From: an uncultured Alphaproteobacteria bacterium
Lineage (GTDB): Bacteria; Pseudomonadota; Alphaproteobacteria; SP197
Reading direction: 5' to 3'
Assembly: GCA_938048755.1 (NCBI GenBank)
Contig: CALIUG010000270.1
Coordinates: forward strand, 1-34,756
Length of the DNA: 34,756 nt
Shown: positions 1 through 9,701 of the stretch, in pieces
How positions within the stretch are numbered: the stretch's first letter is position 1
Layout of the letters: every line of letters begins with the position of its first letter
Translations under genes and position numbers: made by a program
The notes under the pieces: generated by a model
What the model saw: only the letters and a program-made list of their open reading frames with translations
Database searches by the model: none
Told to the model about the DNA's origin: nothing

Positions 1-1821
1 CGGTTGGCCGCAGGTATTGCCGAGAAGATTGCCGTCATGACGGGCGACCTGGGCGGTCCCGGCGAACTGCTCGAATCACGCGGCAACACGATCAGGGCCG
101 GTGACATCCTGATTCTGGTGCGCAAGCGCAGCGAACTGGTTCCCGCGATCGTACGGGAACTGCGTCGGGTCGGCGTTGCTGTCGCCGGGGTCGATCGCAT
201 GGACCTGACAGGCGAGATTGTCGTGCGGGACCTGCTGGCACTGGGCCGCTTCTGTCTCCTGCCCGAGGACGACGTCGCGCTGGCATCGGTCCTGAAAGGA
301 CCGCTGGTCGGGTTCGATGATGAGACTCTGTTCGATCTGGCCTGCAACCGGACAGCCAATGACGAAGGGAAGCCGGTACCTCTCTGGCAGGCCCTGCGCG
401 AACGAAAGTCGGACCATCCGGCATTTTCACGCGCGGCAGGCTGGCTGGGCGAACTGCTGAGGCGGACCGACTATTCGGCTCCGTTTGAATTCTATGATCA
501 GGTACTGACTCAGCCAGGCGCCGGCGCCACCGGTTTCAGTGGTCGCAAGGCACTGATCCATCGTCTTGGCCTTGAGGCCCAGGATCCGCTGGACGAGTTC
601 ATGAACCTGGCACTCGCCTTTGAAACCGATCACACGCCTTCCCTGCAGGGGTTTGTGTGGTGGATCGCCAGCGGCACGGCCGAGGTCAAGCGCGAGGCAG
701 AAGCTGCCGGTGATGCTGTCCGCATCATGACCGTGCATGGCGCCAAGGGACTTCAGGCGCCCGTTGTCTTCCTGATCGACGAGATGGGCCGCGGGCCAAG
801 AGGCTCATCGATCCTATGGGATGCGAACCTTCTGCCGCTCTGGACGGCAAGTGCGGCCGAACAGGACAGTTGGAGCCAGGCACTGTTCGAGCAGCGCGCG
901 CAGCGTGAGGCCGATGAGGAACGGCGCCTGCTTTATGTCGCCATGACGCGCGCCAGCGACCGCCTGTATGTGTGCGGCAGTGCGGGCGTGTCGACCCGTG
1001 TGGAAGGAACCTGGCACGACATGATCGAGGTCGCCATGCGTGGTCTGGAAAACACCGAGACGCTGGCCTTTGCCGGTGATGCGGCCTGGGACGGCGAGGT
1101 GTTGCGGCGCCATTCACCGCAGTCGCGTGAGGTCGCACCAATGGGCCAGGAGACCGACGCAAGCGATGTCCCCGAAGGGCTCGGCGACGCATGGATGAGA
1201 CCGCTAGCCGCTGAGCGACCGATCGACCGCCCCATCAGTCCATCACAGCTTGGCGGAGCGGAGGCACCCGCACGCTCACCTGTCCAGTCGAACAACGACA
1301 GTGAAGCCCTGCGGCGTGGCAGATTGGTCCACAGACTGCTGGAGTTGTTGCCCACGATTCCTTCTGGGAACCGCAAGACTGCCGCAGTGCGCCTGCTGTC
1401 GCGAAGTGAGCCCGGTATGACATCGGACGAACGTGATTCCCTGGCCACTGCCGTCATCGGCATCATTGAGGAACCAATCTTTGCAGCCCTGTTCGGACCC
1501 GGCAGTGTTGCCGAGGTCTCCGTGGCGGGTGCACTGGGAGACACGGTTGTTGCCGGCCAGATCGACCGGCTTGTCGTCACCCCGGAAGCCGTGCTGATTG
1601 TCGATTACAAGACGGGCCGCATGGCATCAGCCAACGTCAACGAGACACCGGTCGCCTATGTGCGCCAGCTCGCTGCCTATCGCGATGTGCTTTCGGAGAT
1701 TTACCCTGACCGACCGATCTCTTGTGCCCTTCTTTGGACCGATATACCATATCTTTTAGAACTGCCGCGGATGCTCCTTGATACCCACAGCCCAGCCATG
1801 CATGGCAATCACGCGGCTTGA
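1..1821 (+). CDS. addA: AddA helicase-nuclease, C-terminal part (5' end outside window)
   Basis: This is the 3' part of the AddA subunit of the AddAB helicase-nuclease, which processes double-strand ends for RecA-dependent recombination. The frame is open from the first base, so the N-terminal Walker A region lies outside the window. Counting from codon 2 at base 4, UvrD-type helicase motif V (TVHGAKGLQ) is near residue 242 and motif VI (LLYVAMTRASDR) near 309. The RecB-type nuclease domain is C-terminal: GRLVHRLLE, then the catalytic DYK near residue 532, then the QLAAYR motif. All nuclease signatures look intact. The neighbour downstream is trxA, an arrangement often seen in Alphaproteobacteria, where addB normally precedes addA. 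Confidence 0.95.
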   Translation, partial: RLAAGIAEKIAVMTGDLGGPGELLESRGNTIRAGDILILVRKRSELVPAIVRELRRVGVAVAGVDRMDLTGEIVVRDLLALGRFCLLPEDDVALASVLKGPLVGFDDETLFDLACNRTANDEGKPVPLWQALRERKSDHPAFSRAAGWLGELLRRTDYSAPFEFYDQVLTQPGAGATGFSGRKALIHRLGLEAQDPLDEFMNLALAFETDHTPSLQGFVWWIASGTAEVKREAEAAGDAVRIMTVHGAKGLQAPVVFLIDEMGRGPRGSSILWDANLLPLWTASAAEQDSWSQALFEQRAQREADEERRLLYVAMTRASDRLYVCGSAGVSTRVEGTWHDMIEVAMRGLENTETLAFAGDAAWDGEVLRRHSPQSREVAPMGQETDASDVPEGLGDAWMRPLAAERPIDRPISPSQLGGAEAPARSPVQSNNDSEALRRGRLVHRLLELLPTIPSGNRKTAAVRLLSRSEPGMTSDERDSLATAVIGIIEEPIFAALFGPGSVAEVSVAGALGDTVVAGQIDRLVVTPEAVLIVDYKTGRMASANVNETPVAYVRQLAAYRDVLSEIYPDRPISCALLWTDIPYLLELPRMLLDTHSPAMHGNHAA

Positions 1822-1911
1822 CGGGTTCGGGTGGCCTTCCTACATACGTGCTTCATCGGCGGGCAAAGACCCAGATTTATGCCGGAAACCAGTTTCGGGA
1901 GAGACAGCATT

Positions 1912-2232
1912 ATGGACATTCAACACGTAACAGATGCGTCGTTTGATCAGGATGTACTGAAGTCCGAAGTTCCGGTCGTGGTCGACTTCTGGGCAGAGTG
2001 GTGCGGCCCCTGCAAGCAGATTGCGCCGGCACTGGAAGATCTTGCCAAGGAGTATGGCGACAAGGTTCAGGTCGTGAAGGTCGATATCGACTCCAACCCG
2101 TCAACACCTTCCAAATACGGTGTGCGCGGCATTCCCACGATCATGATGTTCAAGGGTGGCGAAGTTGCCGCCGTGAAGGTTGGCGCCATGCCCAAGAGCA
2201 AGCTGTACGAGTGGGTCGACGGCTCGATCTGA
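1912..2232 (+). CDS. trxA: Thioredoxin
   Basis: A 106-residue cytosolic thioredoxin that reduces protein disulfides using electrons from thioredoxin reductase. The active site WCGPC has cysteines at 31 and 34, the buried Asp is D25, and the cis-proline is in GIPT (P75). Length matches the family. The ATG at 1912 is chosen because GGGAGAG at 1897-1903 is a good ribosome binding site and because translation from there gives the standard thioredoxin N-terminus. The frame stays open upstream to 1831, but that extension is not thioredoxin-like. It follows addA by 90 bp and may share its transcript. Confidence 0.97.
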   Translation: MDIQHVTDASFDQDVLKSEVPVVVDFWAEWCGPCKQIAPALEDLAKEYGDKVQVVKVDIDSNPSTPSKYGVRGIPTIMMFKGGEVAAVKVGAMPKSKLYEWVDGSI

Positions 2233-2243
2233 TCCACAGCGCG

Positions 2244-2261
2244 CCTGCTTCACGAAGCAGG
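2244..2261 (+). terminator. Possible weak terminator after trxA
   Basis: Inverted repeat CCTGCTT-CACG-AAGCAGG, 11 nt past the trxA stop. The stem is perfect (7 bp, 4-nt loop), but only a short broken T stretch follows, so it may be just a transcript-end hairpin. Confidence 0.35.
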
Positions 2262-2327
2262 AACATTTCCATCGCGACATTGTGACGGTTGCGCGACCAT
2301 CGGTGCCTTGGCGGGGATAACGCCGAG

Positions 2328-2340
2328 GCAGAGACTCTGC
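2328..2340. promoter_or_regulatory. 13-bp palindrome directly upstream of the HTH-GS start codon
   Basis: GCAGAGACTCTGC is a perfect palindrome around a central A and ends 2 nt before the ATG at 2343. It overlaps the only purine-rich ribosome-binding candidate (GAGG, 2325-2328). It could be an operator for the gene's own HTH domain or an RNA hairpin that masks the ribosome site. Both are inferences. Confidence 0.3.
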
Positions 2341-2342
2341 TT

Positions 2343-3956
2343 ATGAAATTGGGCAGCTTTCTCTCTGAATCGGGTTTTTCTGTACGCGACTTTGCCAAAA
2401 CGGTAAACGTAACCGAAGCGGCGATGAGCCGGTATGTCTCCGGAAAACGCCTACCGCGGACCGAGATCATGCAGCGCATCGTCGATGCGTCACATGGTAA
2501 AGTGCAGCCCAATGATTTCTTCGAGCGCGAACACGTGCCTGACCCGGCACCACAGAACGGCCATCGCGCGATGACGGAAACTCCATCGCGGCCCGACCTG
2601 CCGGAAAACGAAGCAGCCGACTTTCTCTCCCGACATCCCGAGACCCGCTGGGTCGATGCGATGATTCCCGATATCTGTGGCATCCCCCGCGGGAAACGCA
2701 TGGATGTTTCAGCCCTGGACAAGCTCTACACCACGGGACTGGGCCTTCCGGGGTCGACCTATGCGCTTGATATGCTGGGCAACAATGTTGAAAGCACGGG
2801 GATGGGTCCGGGAGACGGAGACCCCGATTACATCTGCCATGCAGTACCCGGCACGCTGACAGGCGTTCCCTGGGTCGGCCCGGATCACGCTCAGGTCCTG
2901 CTCTCCATGAGCAACGATGAAGGCGAGCCTTGGTGGCTTGATCCGCGTCACATCGTGCGCCGGATTGCCGATCAGATCGTTGCCCTGGGTTATCAGCCGA
3001 TCGTTGCCATCGAGCTTGAATTCTATCTGGTCGAGAACGACCTGGGGTCGGATGGGCTCCCGGTTCTTGCCCGATCACCGGTGACGGGCAAGAGGCCTGC
3101 CGACACACAGGTCTATCTGATGGACGAACTGGACGCCTATTCTCCGGTTCTCAACGATATCGTGCGCATCTGCCGAGAGCAGAACATCCCCACGGATGTC
3201 GCGACCATCGAATACGCACCCGGTCAGTTCGAGATCAACCTCAACCACACCGATGACCCCGTTGCGGCTTGTGATCACGCGCTGCTGATGAAACGCGCCA
3301 TCAAGGGCGTTGCATCCAAACACGGCATGACCGCGACGTTCATGGCCCGCCCATTCCGCGAGCTTTCGACCAGCGGCACCCATGTGCACATGTCCCTGCT
3401 GGATTCCCAGGGACGGAACGTGTTCGACGACGGCAGCGCGCGGGGCAGCAAGTTGCTGCGTCATGCGATTGGCGGGCTGGCGGCAACCATGGGCGAGGCG
3501 ATGCCGATCTTTGCGCCCAACGCGAATTCGTTCCGACGCATCACGCCGACGGGCTGGGTGCCGCTGGCACCCACGTGGGGCTACAACAACCGCACGGTCG
3601 CCCTTCGTGTGCCCAGCGGGCCCAACAAGGCACGGCGTCTGGAACATCGTCCTGCCGGAGCCGATTCCAACCCCTATCTGGTGCTGGCAGCCGTTCTGGC
3701 CGGCGTCCATCACGGCCTCAAGAACAAGATCGACCCGGGCGACCCGATCGAGGGCAATGCGTCTGAACAGGTCGATGCGAGCCTGCCCGCCATCTGGGTC
3801 GATGCCCTGCGGGCCTTTGACGCAGCCAAGGTCTTGCCCGGCTACTTCGGCGGCGCCTATTGGGATGTCTACAGCAAGTTGAAGTGGTCGGAGTTTCACG
3901 AATTCAACGACCATGTCACAGGCCTTGAATACCAGCGTTTGCTGACCCTGGTCTGA
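2343..3956 (+). CDS. Glutamine-synthetase-family ligase with N-terminal helix-turn-helix domain
   Basis: A 537-residue protein with two parts in one frame. Residues 1-60 resemble a small Cro/YdaS-type helix-turn-helix protein (VRDFAKTVNVTEAAMSRY, then an RMP-like turn and NDFF). From about Met77 (base 2571) comes a full-length glutamine-synthetase fold of about 461 residues. It has metal/ATP motifs IELEFYL, EYAPGQFEINL and GTHVHMS, the substrate arginine regions NSFRRI and NNRTVALRVP, and the C-terminal EHRPAGADSNPY. It looks closer to the PuuA/gamma-glutamylamine-synthetase branch than to ammonia-assimilating GlnA, so the amine substrate is unknown. No good ribosome site precedes Met77, which favours a true fusion; an internal start remains possible. 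It converges on folC with no gap between the two stop codons. Confidence 0.8.
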   Translation: MKLGSFLSESGFSVRDFAKTVNVTEAAMSRYVSGKRLPRTEIMQRIVDASHGKVQPNDFFEREHVPDPAPQNGHRAMTETPSRPDLPENEAADFLSRHPETRWVDAMIPDICGIPRGKRMDVSALDKLYTTGLGLPGSTYALDMLGNNVESTGMGPGDGDPDYICHAVPGTLTGVPWVGPDHAQVLLSMSNDEGEPWWLDPRHIVRRIADQIVALGYQPIVAIELEFYLVENDLGSDGLPVLARSPVTGKRPADTQVYLMDELDAYSPVLNDIVRICREQNIPTDVATIEYAPGQFEINLNHTDDPVAACDHALLMKRAIKGVASKHGMTATFMARPFRELSTSGTHVHMSLLDSQGRNVFDDGSARGSKLLRHAIGGLAATMGEAMPIFAPNANSFRRITPTGWVPLAPTWGYNNRTVALRVPSGPNKARRLEHRPAGADSNPYLVLAAVLAGVHHGLKNKIDPGDPIEGNASEQVDASLPAIWVDALRAFDAAKVLPGYFGGAYWDVYSKLKWSEFHEFNDHVTGLEYQRLLTLV

Positions 3957-5246
3957 TCAGCCGTTGGCTTCGAGTACGCGACCGGCAAGATAGAGCGAGC
4001 CGCATATCAGAACACGTGACGGCCCCTGCTCGGCAGCAAGCTGCTGCAAGGCGACCTCCACGTCCGAAGCGCTTGAGGCCTCAAGACCTGCATCCTTGAG
4101 AACACGCAACGTGTCTTCTGCCGCCAGCGTGTTTTTCTCGCCGGGGATCTCCACGGCAATGGCGCGCCGCACAAAGGGTGCCAGGGGTTTGATGAAACCC
4201 GTCGGATCCTTGGTGTTCATCATGCCGACAACAAGATCAAGCGGACGATCCGCCCAGAATTGCGCCATGTCTGCCAGCACCAGACCTGCTGCGGGATTGT
4301 GCCCGCCATCCAGCCAAAGCTCAGTATCGGGACCCAGCATTTCCTTGAGACGCCCCTTGTGGAGCTGCTGCATCCGCGCTGGCCATCGGGCAGTTGTGAG
4401 TCCCCGGGCCAGAGCCCCCCCGGAAAGATCAAAGCTCTCGAGTCGCCGAAGCGCAGCGATAGCCGTTGCTGCGTTAAGCGGCTGATGCGGGCCCCACAGA
4501 CAGGGCATGGGCATGGCCAGGCGTTCGTCACCATCGACCATCACAAAGCCATCGGTGGATTGCTCGACCACGTCAAAGTCCGTGCCCGAGACGAATGCGG
4601 GCGAGTCCAGGGCAGCAGCGCGCGCAACCATGACCTCACGTGCTTCTGATACCTGGGGGCCAATGATGACCGGCACACCGGGTTTGATGATTCCGGCCTT
4701 CTCGCCGGCGATCTTGGCAATCGTATCGCCCAGGAACTGCTGATGATCGAGCGAGACCGGTGTGATCACCGTGGCCAGAGGCCGGTCCACGACATTGGTT
4801 GCATCGAGACGGCCACCAAGACCCGTTTCAAGCAGCAAAATGTCAGCCAGCACACGTGAGAACGCAAGAAAGGCCGCAGCCGTGGTGACTTCGAAATAGG
4901 TAATAGGCTCGCCGCCGTTGATCTGTTCACACTCATCAAGCAGTTCGGCGAGATTGGCCTCGCTGATGATCTCTCCATCAAGCTCTACGCGCTCGTGAAA
5001 TCGGACAAGGTGGGGCGACGTGTAGACATGAACCCGATATCCCGCAGCAATCAGAACCGCGCGCATGTATGCAATTGCGCTGCCTTTGCCGTTGGTGCCC
5101 GCAACATGCACGACAGGCGGAAGACTGTGGTGGGGGTTCCCGAGTTTGGCGAGGATGTCGTACATCCGGTCCAGCGACAGATCGATCAGCTTGGGATGAA
5201 GCTGCATCAACCGTTCAAGCAGGACGTCACTCGATGCAGTGCTCAC
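3957..5246 (-). CDS. folC: Dihydrofolate synthase / folylpolyglutamate synthase
   Basis: A 429-residue Mur-ligase-family enzyme that adds glutamate to dihydropteroate and to folates using ATP. The ATP loop HVAGTNGKGSA spans about residues 47-57, and the folC-typical YTSPHL, LLETGLGGRLDATNV and LDGGHNPAA motifs follow in order. The start is a GTG at 5244-5246 overlapping the accD stop by 4 nt, so translation is probably coupled. It is the last gene of the long minus-strand run. Its stop abuts the stop of the glutamine-synthetase gene, the two forming the palindrome TGATCA. Confidence 0.95.
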   Translation of the reverse strand: MSTASSDVLLERLMQLHPKLIDLSLDRMYDILAKLGNPHHSLPPVVHVAGTNGKGSAIAYMRAVLIAAGYRVHVYTSPHLVRFHERVELDGEIISEANLAELLDECEQINGGEPITYFEVTTAAAFLAFSRVLADILLLETGLGGRLDATNVVDRPLATVITPVSLDHQQFLGDTIAKIAGEKAGIIKPGVPVIIGPQVSEAREVMVARAAALDSPAFVSGTDFDVVEQSTDGFVMVDGDERLAMPMPCLWGPHQPLNAATAIAALRRLESFDLSGGALARGLTTARWPARMQQLHKGRLKEMLGPDTELWLDGGHNPAAGLVLADMAQFWADRPLDLVVGMMNTKDPTGFIKPLAPFVRRAIAVEIPGEKNTLAAEDTLRVLKDAGLEASSASDVEVALQQLAAEQGPSRVLICGSLYLAGRVLEANG

Positions 5247-6154
5247 GCAGGTGACACACTTTCAGAATCGTTGGCCGGCACCGGCAGGAGTTCGCCTTCC
5301 TGCGGTCGCGAGCCCATCAGGTGACCCAACAGCGAAGCGAGACGGTCTCGCATCTCCGTGCGCGGCACAACCATGTCGAGCATGCCGTGATCCAGCAGAT
5401 ACTCGGCGCGCTGGAATCCCTCAGGCAACTTTTCACGAATGGTTTCTTCGATCACGCGCGCGCCAGCAAATCCGATGATGGCGCCAGGTTCAGCAATCGA
5501 GATATCACCCAACATGGCAAAAGATGCCGTCACGCCACCTGTTGTGGGATTCGTCATGACGCAGATATAGGGCAGTCCCGCTTCCTTCAGTTCCGTGATG
5601 GCAGCGGTTGTCCGGGCCATCTGCATGAGGGAGAGGATACCCTCCTGCATACGCGCACCACCCGATGCCGAGAAGATGATCAGGGCGCGATCCTGCAGGA
5701 TGGCAAGCTTCGCTGCGGTGACGATTGCCTCACCGACAGCAACGCCCATAGAACCACCCATGAAATCAAAGTTGAAGATCGCGCAGACCACACCTTTCGA
5801 CCCGATGGTGCCGTGCGCCACGACCATCGCGTCGCACTCACCGGTCTTGCTCTGGTTTTCCTTCAGGCGGTCGGCGTACTTCTTGCGGTCCCGGAACCGG
5901 AGAGGATCGACCGGTGCCCTGGGCAGTTCGATCGTGGTGTAGTCGCCATCATCAAACAGAGTGTTCATGCGTACGGCAGGTGAGATGCGCATGTGAAACC
6001 CGCAATGGGTACACACATTCATCGCGGCTTCGAGATCGCGATGAAAGATCATCTGTTCGCAGGACGGACACTTGTCCCAGAGATTGTCCTGTGATTGCGG
6101 TTTACGAACCAGATCACGGATTTTCGGGAGGGACAGATTTGTAAGCCAGCTCAT
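5243..6154 (-). CDS. accD: Acetyl-CoA carboxylase carboxyltransferase subunit beta
   Basis: A 303-residue beta subunit of the acetyl-CoA carboxylase transferase, which with AccA moves the carboxyl group from biotin to acetyl-CoA to make malonyl-CoA. The N-terminal zinc ribbon is complete (C29, C32, C48, C51), and the crotonase-like core contains [11 protein letters not shown] and the glycine-rich segment [15 protein letters not shown]. Length is normal. It overlaps trpA upstream by 4 nt (ATGA) and folC downstream by 4 nt. The trpFBA-accD-folC order is common in Alphaproteobacteria and ties tryptophan, fatty-acid and folate genes to one transcript. Confidence 0.97.
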   Translation of the reverse strand: MSWLTNLSLPKIRDLVRKPQSQDNLWDKCPSCEQMIFHRDLEAAMNVCTHCGFHMRISPAVRMNTLFDDGDYTTIELPRAPVDPLRFRDRKKYADRLKENQSKTGECDAMVVAHGTIGSKGVVCAIFNFDFMGGSMGVAVGEAIVTAAKLAILQDRALIIFSASGGARMQEGILSLMQMARTTAAITELKEAGLPYICVMTNPTTGGVTASFAMLGDISIAEPGAIIGFAGARVIEETIREKLPEGFQRAEYLLDHGMLDMVVPRTEMRDRLASLLGHLMGSRPQEGELLPVPANDSESVSPA

Positions 6155-6981
6155 GACCGGGCATTCCTCACACCGTGGGCGAGATCACGCGCGAGGCTGA
6201 GCACGCTATCTACACAAGCCTGCGTGCCGTTACCGTCCGCGTCCAGATTGTCTTCAACCGCCTTGCAGAAGACCGTGCCGACAACCGCCGCATCCGCGAC
6301 ACGCGCAATATCAGCAGCCTGGTCGGGCGTGCGGATGCCGAAACCGACCGCAATGGGTAGGTCCGTTCTGGCCTTCAGGCGTTGCACGGCTTCCCCGACC
6401 GCCCTGGGATCGGCTGAGCCTGCACCCGTGATGCCGGTGATCGACACGTAATAGACAAACCCCGAAGCGTTCCCCAGAACAGCGGGAAGGCGTTTGGCAT
6501 CCGTGGTCGGTGTTGCCAGGCGAATCCAGTTCAGACCCGCATCCAGCGCCGGCACGCAAAGCTCGCTGTCTTCCTCGCTGGGGAGGTCGACGATGATCAG
6601 GCCGTCCACGCCCGCTTCGCGGGCATCCCTCAGAAAGGCATCGTTCCCGTAGGAATAGATCGGATTGTAGTAACCCATCAGCACGACCGGCGTGTCGCTG
6701 TCGCTTTGACGCAGATGACGCACCAGATCAAGCGTCTTGCGCAGGGTCATACCCTTTCGGAGAGCACGCTGGGACGCGACCTGAATGGTCGGGCCATCCG
6801 CCATGGGGTCTGTGAACGGCATGCCGATCTCGATGACATCAACTCCGGCACCCGGCAGGCCATCGACGATCTGACAAGACAGATCAAAGTCGGGGTCACC
6901 GCCGGTCACAAAAGCAACGAGCCCGGCCCGCCCTTCTTCGCGAAGCGCCGCAAAACGGCGATCGATCCTGGTATCGCTCAC
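6151..6981 (-). CDS. trpA: Tryptophan synthase alpha chain
   Basis: A 276-residue TIM-barrel subunit that cleaves indole-3-glycerol phosphate to indole and glyceraldehyde 3-phosphate. Catalytic E51 (VIEIGMPF) and D62 (DPMADGP) are present, as are the phosphate-binding segments FGIRTPDQA and VVGTVF. It works as the alpha-beta complex with TrpB, encoded immediately upstream with a 4-nt overlap, so equal expression through coupled translation is likely. Confidence 0.97.
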   Translation of the reverse strand: MSDTRIDRRFAALREEGRAGLVAFVTGGDPDFDLSCQIVDGLPGAGVDVIEIGMPFTDPMADGPTIQVASQRALRKGMTLRKTLDLVRHLRQSDSDTPVVLMGYYNPIYSYGNDAFLRDAREAGVDGLIIVDLPSEEDSELCVPALDAGLNWIRLATPTTDAKRLPAVLGNASGFVYYVSITGITGAGSADPRAVGEAVQRLKARTDLPIAVGFGIRTPDQAADIARVADAAVVGTVFCKAVEDNLDADGNGTQACVDSVLSLARDLAHGVRNARS

Positions 6982-8189
6982 AGCTTCACTCCCAGCGCTT
7001 CGGCAACGGCAAAGACATCCTTGTCACCGCGTCCGCACATGTTCATGCAGATGAGATGATCCCTGGGCAGGTCCGGCGCAATCTTCATGACATGAGCCAA
7101 GGCATGGGCCGGCTCGAGTGCGGGAATGATTCCCTCCAAGCGCGTGCACAGCTGAAAGGCCTCAAGTGCCTCATCATCGGTGGCAGCGACGTAGTTCACG
7201 CGACCGACATCGGCCAGCCAGGCGTGTTCCGGGCCGATGCCGGGATAATCGAGGCCTGCGGAGATCGAATGTGGTTCGATGATCTGACCGTCATCGTCCT
7301 GGAGCAGATAGGTCCGCATCCCGTGCAGAACACCCGGACGGCCGCCAGCAATCGAGGCGGCGTGTTTGTCGGTATCAACGCCAAAACCCGCAGCCTCGAC
7401 GCCATAGATGTTGACGTCCTTGTCGTCCAGGAACGGATGGAACAGGCCCATCGCGTTCGACCCGCCACCAATGCAGGCCACCAGTGTGTCGGGAAGGCGC
7501 CCTTCGGCTTCCAGCATCTGTTCCTTGGCCTCACGACCAATCACAGACTGGAACACACGTACCAGTTCCGGATAGGGGTGCGGACCACCCACGGTGCCGA
7601 TGATGTAGAAGGTCGATTCGACGTTGGTCACCCAATCACGCAGCGCCTCGTTCATGGCGTCCTTGAGGGTGTGGGAGCCGGACGTCACCGGCACCACCTC
7701 GGCACCCAGAAGCTTCATGCGGAAGACATTTGGCGCCTGTCGCTCGATATCCTTGGCGCCCATGTAGATGATGCATGGCAGACCAACTTTGGCGCAGACC
7801 GTCGCGGTCGCAACGCCATGCTGGCCGGCACCGGTTTCCGCGATGATGCGCTTCTTGCCCATGCGCTTGGCCAGAAGGATCTGGCCGACAGTGTTGTTGA
7901 TCTTGTGCGCACCGGTGTGATTCAGCTCATCACGCTTGAAGTAGACCTTTGCGCCGCCCAGATGCTCGGTCATCCGTTCGGCGTAGTAGAGCGGGCTGGG
8001 GCGACCGATATAGTGCTTCGCCCAATGATCGATTTCGGCCTGGAAAGAAGGGTCATTCTTGGCGTCTTTCCAGGCCTGTTCCAGGTCCAGAATGATCGGC
8101 ATCAAGGTTTCGGCGACGTAACGTCCGCCGAACATGCCAAAGTGGCCCTCTTCATCAGGACCAGCGCGATAGGTGTTGACCGATTCCAT
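6978..8189 (-). CDS. trpB: Tryptophan synthase beta chain
   Basis: A 403-residue PLP enzyme that condenses indole with serine to give tryptophan. The PLP lysine is K96 in [10 protein letters not shown], the catalytic glutamate is E118 in AETGAGQHG, and the phosphate loop GGGSNAMG and C-terminal GRGDKD are intact. The N-terminal [11 protein letters not shown] is standard for TrpB1. It starts with ATG at 8187-8189 behind purine-rich GGACAGGGA. It overlaps trpA by 4 nt and follows trpF after an 86-nt gap in which no regulatory element was recognised. Confidence 0.97.
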   Translation of the reverse strand: MESVNTYRAGPDEEGHFGMFGGRYVAETLMPIILDLEQAWKDAKNDPSFQAEIDHWAKHYIGRPSPLYYAERMTEHLGGAKVYFKRDELNHTGAHKINNTVGQILLAKRMGKKRIIAETGAGQHGVATATVCAKVGLPCIIYMGAKDIERQAPNVFRMKLLGAEVVPVTSGSHTLKDAMNEALRDWVTNVESTFYIIGTVGGPHPYPELVRVFQSVIGREAKEQMLEAEGRLPDTLVACIGGGSNAMGLFHPFLDDKDVNIYGVEAAGFGVDTDKHAASIAGGRPGVLHGMRTYLLQDDDGQIIEPHSISAGLDYPGIGPEHAWLADVGRVNYVAATDDEALEAFQLCTRLEGIIPALEPAHALAHVMKIAPDLPRDHLICMNMCGRGDKDVFAVAEALGVKL

Positions 8190-8275
8190 TCCCTGTCCGT
8201 TTCAAAATTTGAGGCCGGACCATGCCCTTTTCAGCCTTGGTCCGCAATCTCTGCTGTTACGTGTTTGGAGGCAGG

Positions 8276-8917
8276 TCAGATGCGTCCGACCTCTTCCAGA
8301 AACTCCCGAATCAGGGATGGATCCTTCGCTCCTGTCGCGTTTTCGACGCCAGACGCGACATCGACAAATCTGGCTCCGGTCATCTCGACCGCCTGACGTA
8401 CGTTTTTCGCATCCAGGCCACCTGACAGCAACCAGGGCCGTTTCCAGCTCTTGCCTGCCAGGATGCGCCAATCGAACGCCACGGCATTGCCCCCTGGGCG
8501 CGTTGCCCCCTTGGGTGGTTTCGCATCGAACATCAGCAGGTCGGCGACCGGTTCAAACGCTGAAACCTGTTCAAGATCGGAAGGCTCGGAAATGCGAATC
8601 ACCTTCATGACCTTCACACCGAACCGGTCACGCACATTGGCGACACGCTGCGCGTCTTCGGAACCGTGCAACTGCACAACCGAGAGATTGCCAGCCGAAA
8701 TGGCCTGACCCAGAAAATCGTCATCCGGGTCGACCATGACGCCGAAACGCTCGACACCAGGAGATACCCTGGCGCTCAGCGACGTAGCCTGATCCCAGGT
8801 AACAAATCGCGGGCTGTTGGCGAAGAAATTGAAGCCGACCATGGTCGCGCCGTACCGAAGTGCGGCATCCAGTCCCTCATGGGTGCTCAGGCCACAGATC
8901 TTGGATTCAACCTTCAT
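8276..8917 (-). CDS. trpF: Phosphoribosylanthranilate isomerase
   Basis: A 213-residue TIM-barrel isomerase of the tryptophan pathway (Amadori rearrangement of phosphoribosylanthranilate). Catalytic C8 (KICGL) and D131 (MFDAKP) are present, and the phosphate site LSGGLDAKNV is intact. The frame extends further upstream, but the ATG at 8915-8917 gives the canonical MKVESKICG start and sits one base after the pyrF stop, with GGCGGGA as ribosome site. The proximity suggests co-translation with pyrF. Confidence 0.96.
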   Translation of the reverse strand: MKVESKICGLSTHEGLDAALRYGATMVGFNFFANSPRFVTWDQATSLSARVSPGVERFGVMVDPDDDFLGQAISAGNLSVVQLHGSEDAQRVANVRDRFGVKVMKVIRISEPSDLEQVSAFEPVADLLMFDAKPPKGATRPGGNAVAFDWRILAGKSWKRPWLLSGGLDAKNVRQAVEMTGARFVDVASGVENATGAKDPSLIREFLEEVGRI

Positions 8918-8918
8918 G

Positions 8919-9629
8919 TCATCCCGCCATGTCTTCGACAATACGGTCGGCCGCATCAGCGGGATCATCAGCACGGGTAATCGGCCTGCCGACGACAAGG
9001 TAACTGGCGCCGGCCGCAATCGCCTCACCGGGTGTCATGATGCGTTTCTGATCGTCGGTGGATGCCCAGGACGGACGGACACCAGGCACCACCAGCAGGA
9101 AGTCATCGCCACACTGTTTGCGCAGGCGCTTGGCCTCATGGGCGGAACACACGACGCCATCGACGCCGCTGTTCTGCGCAAGTTCGGCAAGCCGCAGGAC
9201 CTGATCACCGACCGGCGTCTGCATGCCGACGGATTGAAGATCCGCGTCGTCCATGCTGGTCAACATGGTCACTGCGACCACCTTGGGGCGGTCTTTTCCG
9301 AGGGGTGTCACCGCATCCATGGCCGCGCGCATCATCGCGGCACCGCCGGAAGCATGAATGGTGGTCAGAAACGGCTTCATCTGTGCGGCCCCGTGAAGGC
9401 CGCCAGCGACGGTATTGGGAATATCGTGGAGTTTCAGATCGAGGAACAGACCATGTTTCGCGCCCACAACGGCCTGCACACCGCTGGGTCCGTGTGCGCA
9501 AAAGAACTCCAGACCCAGCTTGAGTCCGCCAACATGGCCATCCAGCTGCTGGGCCAGCGCCTTTGCCCCTGTCAGGTCCGTCGTATCGACCGCGCACAAC
9601 AAGCGCGCCGCTGCCTGGCTGCGATCCAT
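8919..9629 (-). CDS. pyrF: Orotidine-5'-phosphate decarboxylase
   Basis: A 236-residue enzyme that decarboxylates OMP to UMP in the last step of pyrimidine synthesis. The charged active-site tetrad region LDLKLHDIPNT holds D64, K66 and D69, and the C-terminal phosphate-binding part (VPGVRP, then DQKRIMTPGEAIAAGA and VVGRPI) is complete. It is followed at once by trpF. In many alphaproteobacteria the lapA-pyrF-trpF order is kept, but here an ornithine-cyclodeaminase-like gene sits between lapA and pyrF. Confidence 0.97.
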   Translation of the reverse strand: MDRSQAAARLLCAVDTTDLTGAKALAQQLDGHVGGLKLGLEFFCAHGPSGVQAVVGAKHGLFLDLKLHDIPNTVAGGLHGAAQMKPFLTTIHASGGAAMMRAAMDAVTPLGKDRPKVVAVTMLTSMDDADLQSVGMQTPVGDQVLRLAELAQNSGVDGVVCSAHEAKRLRKQCGDDFLLVVPGVRPSWASTDDQKRIMTPGEAIAAGASYLVVGRPITRADDPADAADRIVEDMAG

Positions 9630-9701
9630 GATTCGATCCGTTTTCTGTCTGCGGCGGGCTTATAACAGATGGCAGGACCCTGCGTCAGCAGAAGTTCGTC
9701 C

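Noticed and set aside
7056-8396. 446-codon plus-strand ORF opposite trpB
   Set aside because: Antisense shadow; trpB is complete with its PLP lysine and overlaps trpA correctly.
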